64,000 bases of DNA from Isoetes taiwanensis (taxonomy: Eukaryota > Streptophyta > Lycopodiopsida > Isoetales > Isoetaceae), in assembly GCA_021234155.1 (NCBI GenBank), contig JAJEKV010000002.1, positions 17,982,041-18,046,040 on the forward strand, written 5' to 3'. The position numbers and the translations under genes are program-made. Shown here one piece after another: positions 1 to 14,604 of this stretch. The notes beneath the pieces were generated by a model that had not been told where the DNA came from, made no database searches, and saw nothing but the letters and a program-made list of their open reading frames with translations. The stretch's first letter is position 1. Each line of letters starts with the position of its first letter.

Positions 1-57
1 GCTGATGAAGAGAGCTTGACTGATGAAATCATCTGGGAGACATTACCGGTACAGTAG
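1..57 (+). pseudogene. Fragment identical to the possible last exon beside the GT90 gene
   Basis: The frame from base 1 reads [18 protein letters not shown] then TAG, and the same frame occurs at 34324-34380 downstream of the GT90 gene. Only the end of the exon lies inside the window here. Whether it belongs to the GT90 reading frame is not certain, since I do not recognise this C-terminus in the family. Confidence 0.3.
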
Positions 58-2556
58 TAACTTCAAAGATTAATGAAAGAGCTACTTTGCCATTTTTTTT
101 TTTGCAGAATAGTTTGGTATAACATTCCGAGGATGTACCAATTATTTGCTACTCTTTCATGTCTGCAGCACTTCTGGATAGCCGTCTCAATGGTCTCTTC
201 ATGGCCATTACTGTGTTCACAATGTTAAAACTAACTGCTAAGGCTCACATCTGAATGTTTACTTTCGTCTTTTAACAAGTGTCAACAAAGGGAAGGTGCA
301 ATTTGCGACCAATTGGCAAACTACAAAATATTAGCTGTGCTGTTCATTTGTATGAATTCATTTTGCCCATAAAAGAAAAAGAAGCCATGAATATTCCTAA
401 CAGAGTATGCAGATTATTATGAAAGAGAAATCTATAACTTGGTAGCATCTGGGCCAATTTTATAGGTTAGCTTTGCCATAGAGAAGCTGGATTTTGTTAG
501 ATTTCCCTTGAAGTTGTCTTGAGATTTTGTTGTCTATGCTTCCTTCAACAAGATTTGATCCTACTTGGGATATTATTGGTATGCAGCTAATGACCTTCAG
601 AGCTGCCATAGATGCATGCATTTTTTGTCATTGAACACAGTTGGATAGAGGCTTTTTCAAACCGCCTTTGCACAACTAATAAGGATGGAAAACATACCTT
701 TGCAAAAATAATGCTTGGTCGCTTCAAGAGACCGGGAATTGATAATGGGTTGAATCAAAAAGGTTCGCTTATTGTTGGCACAAAGAAGAGCCCCGGAGAT
801 GCATGGTGGTGGCTCGAGGTGGTTGCCGGAAGACCCTTGATCGCGGCTTATAAATGAAAAAATGTCCACCTTGTGAGAGAGCTAGATTTTGTGAAGCACA
901 TTTAAAATACTTTTTCTTATGCATTTGCAACCGATACGCAGGCAGCTTGCAACAACCGGAGGGAGTTGCAACAATTTGTTGTATGCATTGAGTATGCTAA
1001 TGGAGGTGATGGAGTTGTAAGCACCAATCCGCCAATCTCCTCGCCTGGTGTATCAACTTTAACATTTTATTGGCGCTTTGCATTCCTATGTTGTCCGTAA
1101 CTCCAAAATGTTTTGCTCACAATGGATGCAGTGACATCAATCATTCTCGTTTGTCCTGCCGTGAGGACTTAAACACGAACTATATATTGATTTTCTAGCC
1201 ATCGATTTGAGAGAGAGTTTGGTTATGCATAGAATGGGATCCCTTTAGGTCATGGTTTGTTTGCAGAGAGAGCAGCCTAGTTCTGTTGTTGCATATGTTC
1301 ATCATGATTTTGAGGCAACAAAATGCTGAATAAATTTTTACCAACCTACCACCCTATTTAACGCTCTAAATTTGCCATGAATATTCCTTTCCTAAGATTA
1401 ACATTACAAAGATTGATTTATCTTTTATTCTATTAAAATGGCCATTAAAGGCCGCGAATTGGCAAAAGAAATAGCAAACTAGGTGCACCTTGCAACAATG
1501 CAATCCAGTTATTTTTTAATTGAAACTTTGTAGAATAGAATAGCCTTTGTTAGAAAAAAAAGCATAACATTCTTCATATAAGCACTTTGAGATATTGTTT
1601 CTCAAGTAGTTGAAAAGCATCATGCAAAGCATCATGCAATGTTGCCATGCAAAACCTATTGGGAAACATGATTTTTGCTTTGTTTTTCTCTTTATGCATT
1701 TTTTAGTTCATTTTCATGTCGTTGAAAGTTTCATACCGGATGAACCTGGCAACGGTTGCTTTTAGTGATGTTCCTAAAATAAGTACACGATATATTTTGT
1801 TCAAAAGTTTCAGGTTTCATTTGCATCTTCATGTAGACTTATCGATAATTTCCCCGAGAACATTGTACGTAATAAGGTCTCTCTATGAAAGGCCAAGTTT
1901 AATGGTCGCAAAAAGAGGTGGTATGCAATAAGGTCCTCTATGAAGGGCCAAGCTTATGGGTCGCGAAAATGAGGTGGTGCTCATGACAACTAATAGTATG
2001 GGTTCTTAATAAAGGAAATGAGATCGCATGTAATTTTGTATCTTGGAGAACGCCATGTAACTATAGAGTGAACAAATTCACACATCGTTGTGGGCTTTTT
2101 CATTCGTAGCGCATTTTTTGTGCCATTCCTTGATATGAAGCCATTTCTTTGGAAATTCATTTGGCAATGGTGGTGTTTTCTTTAGTATGTTTGTGGCTAT
2201 TTAGGATAATTTGTTGCTTTATTTCTCAAAGAACAATTCATGGCTTAACTTATAGAAGAGTGGGCATAGCCAAGTGAACCATTAATTCTTCCGTCCCGCC
2301 AAGTGAACCTTTTGTGGTTGAAGAACGAATTGCTGCGTGGCCTTGGTCATCGCTGATAAGTTTCTTTTGTACATATAAAGTGTATTCCTATGCTTACAAT
2401 TCTTTAAGGATGGCAATTTGAATATTGAAGAGGGAATTTCACCACTCAACTTATTGTTTCCAGTGCCTATATTTTATATTCAAGGAAATGGAAGGATTAT
2501 AATGAAAGAATACGCTTGTTTTCAAATGTAATCAGAATAACATCACTTTTACTTAC

Positions 2557-2623
2557 GATATTGAAGACTTTGTAAGGACTGAGATCAGGTATCTCTCCAT
2601 TTAGAAAATTATTGTCAAGATAT
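2557..2623 (-). pseudogene. Broken copy of receptor-kinase LRR exon 6
   Basis: This is the left-copy counterpart of the intact exon at 36891-36959. It keeps the acceptor GTAG and most of the LRR text ([14 protein letters not shown]) but is 67 bp instead of 69. One C is missing in the SPL codons, and the donor reads ATATC|GTAAGT where the right copy has ATATCT|GTAAGT. Both losses shift the frame. Confidence 0.85.
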
Positions 2624-2705
2624 CTACGATAATAAAAATACTATCTCATCAATCAAGCTGACATAAAAGAAAAAAGAGAGGTGACCATGATTAAGAAACA
2701 CTTAC

Positions 2706-2778
2706 AAACCAACTAAGGACGCTATCTCTAGAATGCTTATTGGAATGGATCCCAAGTAGTTCCATATTTGATAATTTT
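2706..2778 (-). pseudogene. Broken copy of receptor-kinase LRR exon 5
   Basis: This is the left-copy counterpart of 37043-37114. It is 73 bp instead of 72 because one base is added in the codons for ELTGS, and the acceptor CAG is replaced by CTG. The [10 protein letters not shown] part and the GTAAGTG donor are intact. As written it could not be spliced or read in frame. Confidence 0.85.
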
Positions 2779-4579
2779 CAGCAAAAACACATTGGTTGGT
2801 AAGAAAGATGCACGCATGCAACAAGCAAAAAGTGCATTTTTTAACAAGGAAGAAATTGAAGTAGCCGCTGGGCATGCAAAGTGTATCCAAAAGCACGGCG
2901 CAAAGATAACCTCTCTCCTCTTCTTTGTCATATGTTACTACATAAAAGTCAACAACCTCCCTCAAAGTTAAGTGATATAGAATGGAGCAACTTCATATGG
3001 AGTTTGGGGATGATTTATTGATAAGCTCTTGAGTCCAATGGCAGTTACAACTACGACTTGAGTGTATATTGAGCGCTCAAATGTATGAGAATTTGCTAAA
3101 AATGTTTGACTTATGAACTCTAACCCATGCTAAAATATTTAAGGTGGGTTTAAGCAACAAGGGAAGTTGGGGTTGGATCAAAGTAGAGATCAACCGGTCA
3201 AAAGAGGCAAGTGGCGTGTCATTCATTGGCAAAGGAATTATTGGTGTCATAGGCAAAAACAAGATGCACTGCGCCACAATAGTAATCCAACTTAGTACGA
3301 GGGGAACCGCTGATTTGCATAGTTGGCCGCTGCCCTTGGTTGAAAAGCTAGTGGCGTGAAGCTACCACGCTGCGAAGATTATGACTAATCGCCATGCTAG
3401 ATGTGGCGCCTTTTACCTCCCTCGGGTTGTGATTCAACACCGCTAGGGATGCCTTGTGTGCCTCGAGAGCCGCTTTGTCCAGGGATGCCTCTCCTCGCTC
3501 AAGAGGATGAGGGGGTTGCCTTTGTGAGGATGATGTTGTTAGTGAGCATCCAACACCTTTAGAAAAGCTAGATCATACACAGAAGGTATACCAAGAAGTT
3601 CTAGAAGTATGCAATGAGAGATGTCATTGTTATAAGGAGAAAACCATTAATTCCTTTGCCTTTGACTAAGGTAATTTGCATTATCATTGTTCTTACAGAT
3701 GCTAGCAGTTGCACTAGCACCTTATCGTCTTGAAGTGCTTGAAAAAATAGGCGTACCACATTCACATGTGTCAGTTTCTAGGAAGTTTTGAATCTTAATG
3801 TAGATAATGTTTCTATGGGCTTAATAAAAAATAAATAAATTCAAATAATTTAGTTGTTCAAGTTCTGTTATCCAAAGAAAATAAGAATATTTGGATGTTA
3901 GTTGTCGAATTTTGGGTATATGAACCCTCCCCAAATTAATTTCTAGCTCATTCAAGGTCTTGTTATTGAAACAAATAAGAATATTTGGGATGCTAATTGT
4001 CCAATTTTGGGTATATGAGCCCTTCAAAAAAAAAAAAAAAAAAAAAAAAAAGAAAAAGGAGATCTTATTGATAAAAAGAAATTACATGTGTAGATGGTAG
4101 ATGGCGATTGAAAACTCAGTGGAGAAAAATGACTACTAGAATAGGGACATCCACTACCTTGCACCAAATGGGATCATCCATAAATATGAATGTGAAGAAG
4201 TGCTCCCACATATCACTCACTATATGCTTTGATAATGTAAGGTTGCTTAGCTACTTTGAGTGTTTTTAATAAGGAGAAAAAAAGAGAAAACAATTTTGAT
4301 ATCATGCCACTAAGCAACATTCCATTGGAGATATAACCCACACACCACACCACCATTGTTTTTTATGGACTTCTAATGTCGAATTGGCTTATAAGTTAGA
4401 ACTTTAAATTTTTCATTTATGCTTGCAAAGGTTTATTATAGAATGTCATTTCTCCTTATGTGATTGTTGGGGTCATACCTCCGAGAGGTTATGGATGCAC
4501 CACGACTTCGTTTGTGTCCTACACGGGTGGTATTGAACCTGCCCCTATGCAATTGTACAAGAAAAGATGCTTATTATCG

Positions 4580-4735
4580 CTAAGGTTTTTCCTCGAAAAA
4601 CCCTTCTGGGGGGGTTTTAATCCTTTTGCACACGCTTAATGTCTTTTTGTTTGGGTCCCATAGGCCAATTGGTCTCCGTGGGACTTTTTAAAAAACTTAT
4701 TCTATTCTATTCTATTCTATTCTATTCTATTCTTC
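4580..4735 (+). mobile_element. LINE 3' end with (TTCTA)n tail
   Basis: This is the 3' untranslated end shared by the LINE family of this window: AAGGTTTTTCCTCGAAAAC, then GTCCCATAGGCCAATTGG, TCTCCGTGG and an A-rich run. It ends in a TTCTA microsatellite tail. It is a 5'-truncated insertion, also present in the right copy at 38915-39072. Confidence 0.75.
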
Positions 4736-4929
4736 TTAGTTGTTGGCCACTTTTAGACCTTCCAATTAGCTACTAGTTTTTCCTTAGTAGTTATCCTTCT
4801 ATATGGACCAGATTTGATTGATTTTGGAATGAATATAACTTTTATCTTTTGTAAACCCATGCCTTTAGAGATATAATTGAGTTGATATGATTTTCAAGTA
4901 ATTGTTGATTGAATAAATTACCATGCATC

Positions 4930-4990
4930 TGGACGGCCGGGAATTTTTATCCCACAAAGACCACTAAGGGATATGGCATGATACGTTGAA
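4930..4990 (-). mobile_element. Short LINE 3' end, minus strand
   Basis: Read on the minus strand it has CTTAGTGGTCTTTGTGG and then an A-rich run, with a tail rich in CCGTCC. It is the degraded counterpart of 39250-39312. Confidence 0.5.
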
Positions 4991-6879
4991 CAAAGTCATT
5001 AAGTCCAAACCAAACAAGAGAACTAGACCCCATCATAGAACAACAACAAATAACAAACATGGAATGAAACCCAAACAACGGAAGGGGGGGGCGGCCTTAG
5101 AGTTGAAGAAGAACATCTAGATTACATAGATACAAACAATATAGGGGTTAGAATGCCGCTGATCTAGATTACTTTTTGCATCTCCTCCTCAAATAACCCA
5201 TTTCTTTGTAGGTACACTTGACTACCTTTGTGCAACTCTTCTCTATGCTTACATAGCTGAAGAGGGGGATAGGTCTTTTTGCACTCAGAAAGTAGCCCCC
5301 TAGAAGTGATTACCATGCTCAAGGACATGGAGCTGGGTAAGAGCATCTTGAAACTTAACTAGGAGGTAGCACAAACAATCAACCATTAGCTCCCCCGAAG
5401 TCTTATAATGGAAACCCCATCAACCCTCACATGTATATCGCTAAAAAATGTGGGAGATGCATTCACATGTGAATGGCTATCTCTCTGCTTTCTACCACCC
5501 CTACTACTATCCTCAATTTAGGCTTCGCCATCATGTATTGAGAGGAACCCCGGGTCCTATGAGGGGTTTGGAGATGTTTGTAGCCTCACCTCAAGAGAAT
5601 GCATGTCTTGCAATCGTTGCATCTATCTCTTCCTACTGGCCAACGTTTTTCAAGAATGTCTTATCACCAAAGTTCATAACAAAATCAATAATCCATTGTA
5701 AAAATTGGCGCCCTACAAGATGAATAGAGTTATGAAGATATCACCATGCATTCCTCATAATGAATATTTAGATGTGTTGAAGATTCACAAGGGATCTTGT
5801 TGGGTCTCTCTCCCGCTGACATGTGTGGTCTAATATGCTCTTGCAACTCCTATTGGGAATGAAGTTGTGTTGGAGACTCGGGTAGAAGCTACTCGTAAGA
5901 ACTCCTCCCTTGAGGCAAGGAATGTTACGTTGAGCCGAGAGAGTGCTCCGCCAAGGTCTCATAGGAATCTTCTAAAGGCATTCAATCATCAACAATCACG
6001 ATGAAGCTCCTCTACGAACCAAAGATAAAAGGTAGTATAGTTGTGAAAAGATTAATAAATCTTATAGTGTTATCACCATTATGCTTGTTAGGCTCAATAT
6101 ACTTTGATTAATTCTTGTATATGTTGCTACAACTTTCTTTTTTGTTCATCAAAATAGAATTTGAATTATTGTAAAGATCAATGCATGTGGTTCACATAAT
6201 TATGCCCTGCTCATCTTCTTCATATACAATCATATGACACTTGATTGTCTACATAGAATCAGTGTAGAATAATTTAATACTATTTTTAAGAGATGGATAA
6301 AGGTAAACTTGTCGACTATCAAGCTCATCTAAGGATGACATCTAGGAGTATAGATTGGGTAGGGCATTCAAAAATCTCTATGGAGGAGGGAGCTAGGATA
6401 CAAGGGATGCAAATTAAGAGCTAGAAAAATCTCAAATTTTGCAAAACCATATCTTCGACGCTTGAGACAAGATAAGCTACACTTTTTACTTTGGGCAATT
6501 AATCAACCAAATGAGTTAGATTAGATCATTGATAGCAGAATATGATTCAACCATTGTATGAAGTCTTTGACATTGGTTGCGCAGCAAACATATATTGTAG
6601 AAGTTCTTCAATGGGATGCAATAACTACACGATTATATTTATTACTATCGAAAGATTTTCACCAAAGCCCATTGATTTTTGTTAGGGGGAGAGAGTTAGT
6701 CTTTATTGGCATATTTTGGTATATCTAAAGATCTAGCATAGCTTCTGGTTCTTTTTCCATGCAGATAAAAAAACGTTTTTTTTTTATGTAATTTTAATAA
6801 TACCAAAAGCATATTCGACATGTGCTTTAAATGTTAGGAATGTTTATTCCTTGAAGACTATGTGCCTTTGTTGCCATGT

Positions 6880-7245
6880 GTTATTAAAAGATGAAAGCCA
6901 TACTCTTCCCTCGAGTTGCCCCGCTTTGAGATAGTCCTAATCATTTTTGACATTAGCATTCCATTCCACGCCTAATAAACTCTCGTGAGCAATTCATTAT
7001 CATTGCATGACTTGGCATTATACATACTTGAGGTTCTAGATAAGCGTCAATTCATCGAAGCCTCAAGAGTCATTATTCCTCTTTGTCTATCATCTCAATA
7101 CTTTGCAAAGGTTTTTCCCTTGAAAACCTTCGGTGGGTTTTAATCCTAGTAGTAATGATTGTACTAGCCCATTGTATGGGTCCCATGACCTATTGGTCTC
7201 CATGGACGTTAAAAACTATTCTATTCTATTCTATTCTATTCCTTG
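6880..7245 (+). mobile_element. LINE C-terminus and 3' end, degraded left copy
   Basis: It matches 41225-41592. Remnants of the C-terminal zinc-knuckle region (DESHTL) are followed by the family 3' end with CCTATTGGTCTCCATGGACG and a TTCTA tail. Frame changes relative to the right copy interrupt the coding part. Confidence 0.7.
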
Positions 7246-9734
7246 ATCACAATTAAAAATGTGATTTTGAGGTAGTTATAATTCTCCAAAATAGTAATCT
7301 CCTCCCGTAAGAGGAAGGATTACTATTTATGACATGGATTAATCCCTTTGGGTATGAAATTGTTGTTAGATGATTGTACCGCCAGATAGGAACTTATTGA
7401 TAGATGGAATTTGATCGATTTTGCTATCATTATTTAATGGAACTAAACAAGTCTATGGTGATCATTTCAATCGCACTTTGGACAAATTAAAATTGCAATT
7501 TTCCGCTCATATCAATTTGTATTTATTAAAGTTCTCTTGAAAGCATTAATCCCCGCTAAACGAAGAATTCACTTGTTGGAGCTTTAGAAGCTAGAGAAAA
7601 AATAACCTTATAGATGATAGAAAAATGGAAAAGGAGAACATTGCACCTTTAAATATAGAAGAAAAAGGACGTGCTCTTTAAGTCAAAGAAGAGAAGAGGA
7701 ACTTAAAAATAGTTAGAAGATTTTTTTTTTTCACATTGTAAGGAATTGTGTCATTGATGCATGAAAATGAAGAGTAGCACATAATTTTATAAAAAAAAGG
7801 ATCAAGAGCTTGCCACATGTCACTATAGCAGCTCCCAAGAAATTCCATGTGATGAAAGATATGATTTCTAATGCGACATTGAAACTATGCGGTGCACAAA
7901 AATTTTCAAAAAAAGTACTAATACTCCAAGAAAAGACCACACTTTCAAATGGCGCTTTCAATAGTTAAAGGGACTAATCAAAGCCGCCATTCAAGAAGGC
8001 TTCTTCCATTCCAACAAAATTGGCAACCCATAGCATTTAGAAGATGATTGTGCAGAGTTTTGATGCCCATCCCATGATCAATGCAAGCAAGAAAGAAGAG
8101 ATTAATGCACTTTTCCTTGAAAAGATAAATGTTGTTAGAAGGCTTTGGGATGAGAATAAAAGTTTCCCCTTATAAAAAGACATGTTGTAAAAGCTTTTTA
8201 TTAATTTATTTTATTTAGTTTCTCCATTTCTTATATGTTTAAAGCCAAGCTATATTAGAAGTCAAGAAGAAGAGTATTGCTGCTACTACCATCCTAGATC
8301 TTGAGTTTGCCTGCAAAGCATAAATAACATGAGGAGTAGAGCCACATCGTCTAGGTCTAAATCTTGAGTTTTGCCAGCAATAAATAACATGAGGAGTAGG
8401 CCACATCGCCTAGGTCTAACGTGATTTTGCTAGAAGAACACAACACACCATCGAATCAACAAGAAGATTATTAGGAGACAATTGTGTGTGCAAAGGATGA
8501 GAATAATGAATGGCACAAGCATGTATGTCTAATGTGTGTACTAAGTGCGGGTTTGGAAGAGGCCGCTGGTGGTTCCCTTTGTAATTTTATAGATTTGATT
8601 GCCTTTAAATTTCACAAATTTGATCGCTTTTGATCGCGAATGCAAAGGGCTACATGTCTTAGAGAGAGAGGAAAGTGTTTGAACCGCTAAATCTAAATTA
8701 CTGGCTGAATTTAAAATTTGTGAATGGCAAAAGAAGTTAAAATTGATTCCATGTTAGAAAAGTCCGCAACAAGAAAACTAGGGCTGGCAAAACCCTTTAA
8801 AGGTTATAAGATCGCTACTAATAAGTGTCTCCTTGAATTCCATCTCCAAGACGAAACTAAATCTTTGAAGAGCATTTTGTTCCACATAATTACAATGTTT
8901 ATTGATATGCCAAACAATTCAAGAAATTCCCGCAACACTTTCTTTATGTACTCATTGTCATCATCTCGCGGATAGATTGTGTAGAGAACTATGGATTCTA
9001 AACCCAACAAGAGGCTCCACATTGCCATTGGCACATCTTGACCCGGCCTTCATTCTTGTGCACATCATCTTATTGGAGAATGAAAAAAAATAGGAAGAAG
9101 AGACAAAAAGAAAAGATAAATAAAAATGGAATAACTAATCACATCCTTTAATTCAACAAGATGACTAAGATTAGTTTTCGACCGGGTTGTTAGATCCTTT
9201 TTCTCGATCTCATTTTCAAAAGGTATTCTTCCTCATGGCACTTGCCTCTTATATTTTGAGACTTGAAATGTTTCTCTAAAAGTAGTATGTCTCCAATAGG
9301 TGTATGCTCAAATTCCCATCAAACTAGCATCTGCTAAGATACAATTCAACAATTGAGGTCTTCAAAATCCTCCAACTTCTTCTTGCTCTCTTCAAGCCCT
9401 ACATTGAACTTCTATTTGTCTAAGCCTTGCTCTAAGCTAACCACAATTGTATGCGCAGCTCTTACGCCATAGTTGCCCCTCCAATCTGCTTACTCTATAG
9501 ATTCTTCATTAATTCAAATTTTTTTTTTAGATAGACGTATCTAGCTTAGCAACTAGGGGAGGGCTTTTGATAAGCCGCGAGACGCTCCATCGCGACATAA
9601 ATCAAAAATCGCAAAATTTTTTGATAAAAATGTTTATGATGGCATCTCCCGCTTTAAGTCAATATTTCCAAAGCACGAAAAGTGTTAACCCTACCACAAT
9701 ATTTCTTTCAAGAATAGTGCACGATAATGGTGTA

Positions 9735-9840
9735 GCCCCTCGCCTTCTGATGGATGTATATATAAATGGAATATCTAGCATTATGCCGCATTGGTCTCCT
9801 GCGGACTATAAAAATACCTTCCTTCCTTCCTTCCTTCCCT
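9735..9840 (+). mobile_element. LINE 3' end with (CCTT)n tail
   Basis: The family 3' motif ATTGGTCTCCTGCGGAC is followed by TATAAAAATA and a CCTT microsatellite. It corresponds to 44095-44200 in the right copy. Confidence 0.65.
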
Positions 9841-10489
9841 TCACATGCAAGCATCGAAAGCATACAAAGATTTCAGCTTCTACCGGGTCGCTTCTATAAG
9901 GCGTATGCATGCCAAAGTTTAGGGTTTGGTCGTCATTTGTGTTTTGCGATAAGTCCCCTACCCTGAAAGTTAGGACAAGGAATCCAAGCAGCTTCCGGCC
10001 GAAGTTATTTCGTGTCCCCGTGATCGCTTTACCTTAAATGATCGTGAGATGTTCCCCATTTTCGCAACAACAAGGTATTTTAGGGTTTCTTTAGAAGCCA
10101 TCGCCAGGCCTTTTTGAGAAGAAGCCACTCCATCCCCGAGCTTGTTGGAGAATATGGATCTTAAACATCCTGTTATGGAGAGAGTTTAGGGATCCGCGGA
10201 TGTCGCTTAGAATGCTTCTTTACGCTCGATTTAGATAAAAAAGAACCTCGGAGGCGTATAACGTTTTAGGCATTCAACAATTTCTTAACGTTGTTTCAAG
10301 AAATTTGCCCTCGATTCCACAAAAACGGAGTAAGTAGTTGTCATTGTCATTGCTTTTCTTGGGAAAAATTCATTACTTTTATTAGGAATCGACATTTGCA
10401 TGTAGCTCTATATTCTCCCTCGACAGACCTAATTTTTTTGTGAAGAACGAATAGATAAAATTTATGGAAGAGGCCTTGCAAAAAATCTT

Positions 10490-10740
10490 CCTAAGTAATT
10501 TCTACAAATTTCCGTGAGTCTCACCTATTCCCAAACCTCACCGCCACACTCCTTCCTTATTTCAAGAACTGAACTCATATGTGGCGGGCTAATAAAACTT
10601 CCTCGCGATATCCTTTGATGTTTTCCCTAGTAAGTTCCGACTGTTTAAAAGATTTATGTAGACATCAAACGCCATGATTTGTCCATGGGCAATTCAATAT
10701 CCCCGATAAGCAGAGTTGTATCTTAATTTGTTAGGGTATG
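10490..10740 (-). pseudogene. Degraded polyphenol-oxidase C-terminal fragment (left copy)
   Basis: This aligns with the fragment at 44844-45065, which encodes a KFDV-type domain. Several indels here break the frame, so only short pieces such as the segment for FDVYIN survive. Confidence 0.4.
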
Positions 10741-11918
10741 TGGCATTTACGTGATGTAAGCAAGGTGATTCCCCGCCATGTCAATCTTCAATTCCATACT
10801 TGCTAGTGGCAGACGGTTTTAATTTAGGTGTTTTATGCAAGTCTTGAAGAAGCAAAATGTAAACTCTAGACCTTCGTAACCTTTAATCAAGCTTCAACAT
10901 CAAATGTAAGGGGTTTCGCGGCCAATACTAACGGCTATACCAATCAGAAGCTACACCAACCGTGGGAGCAACACCTTCAAGTAAGATACCAGCACTAAAT
11001 GCACCTCCATATAATCCTAGAACATTGATGCTCTTGGCAATATAGTTCATAGAGCAATGTGAACTCCATCGGGCCAAATTACAAGAACACTTGGTGTATG
11101 TCTATCTTTCGCATTCAATACCATATAGCGTGGACAAACTCCCTCGTAAGTAAGAAGCGATGTTTTTATTTGTCTTGCAATGATTTAGTATATACCAACA
11201 TTAACTAACAATTTACAAAATGATTCAATAGTTAATCCAGACTTGCGCTTTTATTAATCCAAATAAGTCAAATCCCGCCATGGTGCATGTTGTTACATGA
11301 TTGTTAAGTGTCATGGTGTCAGCCATTGATCTCTCCAATTACTTTATGAATTGTTGTTAAACCCTCAAGTAAGAGGAGACCTTTAATATTCTTAATCTTG
11401 GCGATATGAAGCCATTTAGAAACCAGAGATTGCATACACATTGCTTGTATATCCTCGGGATGCCTGCAGACTTTTCTCATATGCTCGTAGAGGCGATTTT
11501 GTTTTCCCATACACAATCAACAGCAGTGGTCATGCTTTGCTACTACAAGCCATTGTTTTCCAACTTTGTTTTCCAACTCTAAGGGATAGTAGAAGTGAAA
11601 CATTGTTCACGCTCATTCTATGCCACTTTTAACATTGTTTTCCAACTCGGTGGATATTAGAAGCGGAACATTGTTCACGCTAACTAATGCCACTTAAGGG
11701 GACATTCAAAGGCAAAACTTTTAATTAGATATGTATTGGGTTTAAATCCCCTAAAATGTGTTACTGAGATTGCCCCCAAAGACACATATAGCTCAACGCC
11801 AAATTGTATATGCATATTTCTGCTACCCTTATATTTAGATAATTCCAACTCGATTCTAAGATATCAATTCCCTAAGTCTTTAGATTGTTAGGCCCTAAGG
11901 GCCCAAATTTTTTTAATA

Positions 11919-12375
11919 TAACAACCAACACACAATTACTATTAGCATTGATTTAAACGTGAAACCATTGCATTCAACACATTTAAATTAAATCCCCTAA
12001 AACCCCCTTTGGTTTGGGTGCCTCACATCTGGGGTTACGAGGCCGAGCCCCAAAAAACTAATAATACATGTACAAAAATTAACACCATTAAGTATATTCC
12101 TCAAATCTTATAGTATTTTGTAAAACCTTGATATATACAAAGATACAAAAACTTCAGACAGCATACCCTACAAATCCAGGATCGCTATGTACCTACCCGT
12201 GACAAGGAATAAAGGGCAATATGCCCATCCGATAGCTCTCGCGTTCTGGAATAACCCCCGTAGGAATATGCACCCAAACCAAAGGGGGTTTTAGGGGGAT
12301 TTAATTTAAATGTGTTGAATGCAATGGTTTACGCACTAATGCTAATAGTAATACAGTGTTGGTTGTTATATTAAT
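11919..12375. repeat. Foldback element, left copy
   Basis: The arms 11919-12040 (approximate) and 12256-12375 are inverted repeats of each other, around CCCTTTGGTTTGGGTGC and its complement. The counterpart at 46252-46715 is better preserved. Confidence 0.75.
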
Positions 12376-14604
12376 TGTGTGTTGCGTGTTGGTTGTTAGG
12401 GTTTTAGGGGGGCACCCTGCGGTGAATATGTCCGAAAGCAAGATCGGGCTTGAGGCATTGCCAATTTTGGTAGTAAAAGACTTCAAAATAGGGGATCAAA
12501 AAGAGGAAGAAGAAATGGGCGTAAGGCAAAATGATGCAAAATGATTTTCCCACAATAAGTTTTGATTGCTCATAATATATGCTTTTGTAAGTTTGATGCT
12601 GCCTAAAAGGAAGTACAATTCATCATATTTAAATTCCTCGTACGTAATTATATGAATCAAACATTTTGGCATTTTATAGTAAAATTTTGTGATCCGCCAA
12701 AACAATCATTCTGTCCTTTTAATAAACTCGCCAATTTTAAACATTTATCTCAGGATTGAATTTTAGGAAGGTGCTTTTAATGCAAGGCCTTTGCAAGCTC
12801 AAAATAGGTTGATTATTTTGGTGTGCATTGTTAAGGGTCTCTTTCTAGCTTTGACCTGCACTCGTGCCATGGATAAGTGCTCGGCTCTTGAAGAAACCAA
12901 CTCTGGAATAGTAAAATGCCTGGATGAAAGCCGTAGATATTCTAGTAAACCTTAACCGATGGATGCGTTGATTCTTCCAATCCATCATCATAGCCATGGA
13001 GCTGTTATAGCCATCAGTTCCTAAGGTTGTATCATGGATCGATTTGGCTCTCATATACTTTAGCTCCATCGACAAAAAGACAAGATACACGAGGCACATG
13101 CATCATGCTTCAAAAACTGTGGAAGTACAAAGATAGAAGAACTCGGGATGATAAGGCAAAGATATCACAAAATCAAGCTCCCATCACTCAGAAGGTTAAA
13201 AAGAAACCAGTAAGATAAAAGAATAAAAATATAGCTCAAGAAAATATGAGGAAGACGACTATCTCTTTTGCCTCAAGTCATATGATATCTAATGCAATAA
13301 TGAGACAGCTACATAACCAACACTATTTGCCATTATTATTTTCAAGCATATCAAATGGTTTTAGCATCTCCCTATTTTGAGCAGAGGATGCAATAAATAA
13401 ATAATTGCTCCCTCATCCCTCGTTGAGGTGCCTACCATACCGTGAAAATTCACCCATGCCCACTCTACCTGCCTGGAACCCCTTTAAGCAGCTTAAAATG
13501 TTGTATATCGCCTTTTGCGCTTGAGATCAAATCTTAGATCTTGGTTTTTAGATTTTGTAACTGATTTTATGCGGTTAGGTAGTGTACAAACCGATTTTGC
13601 AAAATTTGATCCACAAAAGATCGTAGATATGACATGTTGGGTGGGCCATGTTGCAAGGAACATATGTGACTTTGATAAAGTTGATCAGCGAAGAATGTGG
13701 TAGATACACACTTTGGTAATATGTAGTGCTCATAATTTATTTAAGACATTGCATATAGCAATATATTGTGGGCAAATTCATTGGCTTCCTTTGAACAATA
13801 TTCAATCAAGGCACATAGATCGATAGGATTATTTTGCGTATAGTAATATATGTAAATACATACCATTGTCCCTTTGGGCAATATTCAATAAAGGTAGATA
13901 GATAGATGAAGCTGATTTTACATCATACCACAAGGCAGCATCCCAAGGGTATACGTTGGTCCCCTAAATGTCTTAATAGAGACTTTTGAACACAAGATTT
14001 TCTTAATTGCTTCCCCAAAGGACTCAATTGGCAAACCACATGGAGGGGTGTGTTGTACAAAACCATATAGATGTATTAAAGTTGTACCTTACCGGTCTAT
14101 GCATACATATACTACTAAAAAGATAAATAAATGTTATAGTGGTTACATATGACATACACTAAGAAGTGTCTGTATAGTAGCTAAAGACTTTACTTTATAT
14201 AGATTACTACTATATTGTTCATTGTCTCAAATACTTGCGATTTAAGTATTCAAGAGTCCAAGATCACTATAATGATTGTTCGCTTTATTCCCACTTAAAC
14301 CAAAAAGCTACTTCTATAGTTTTAGTTTTATACAAATTATTAATTTTTTTCGAAGGACAAAAAGAAAGTTTATTAATCAAAAGTAAAATGGGTAGACTAC
14401 TTTTTATGTAGTATATATGTAGACACAATTGGTAGAACATATGATAATGGGTCTTTCTCGCTATAAGCAAGAGAAAGATCTCTTTCGCTCAACCTCTAGG
14501 AATGCAGTATTTACATCTAGCATTTCTCGCGCATATTCAATTCCAAAATACATATAGGCTTATTCAATTCATTTTCTTAACTAATCTTATTTGTTATTAG
14601 GTTT

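Noticed and set aside
9567-9899. 110-codon plus-strand frame
   Set aside because: The frame is not kept in the right copy and it runs into the LINE CCTT tail.
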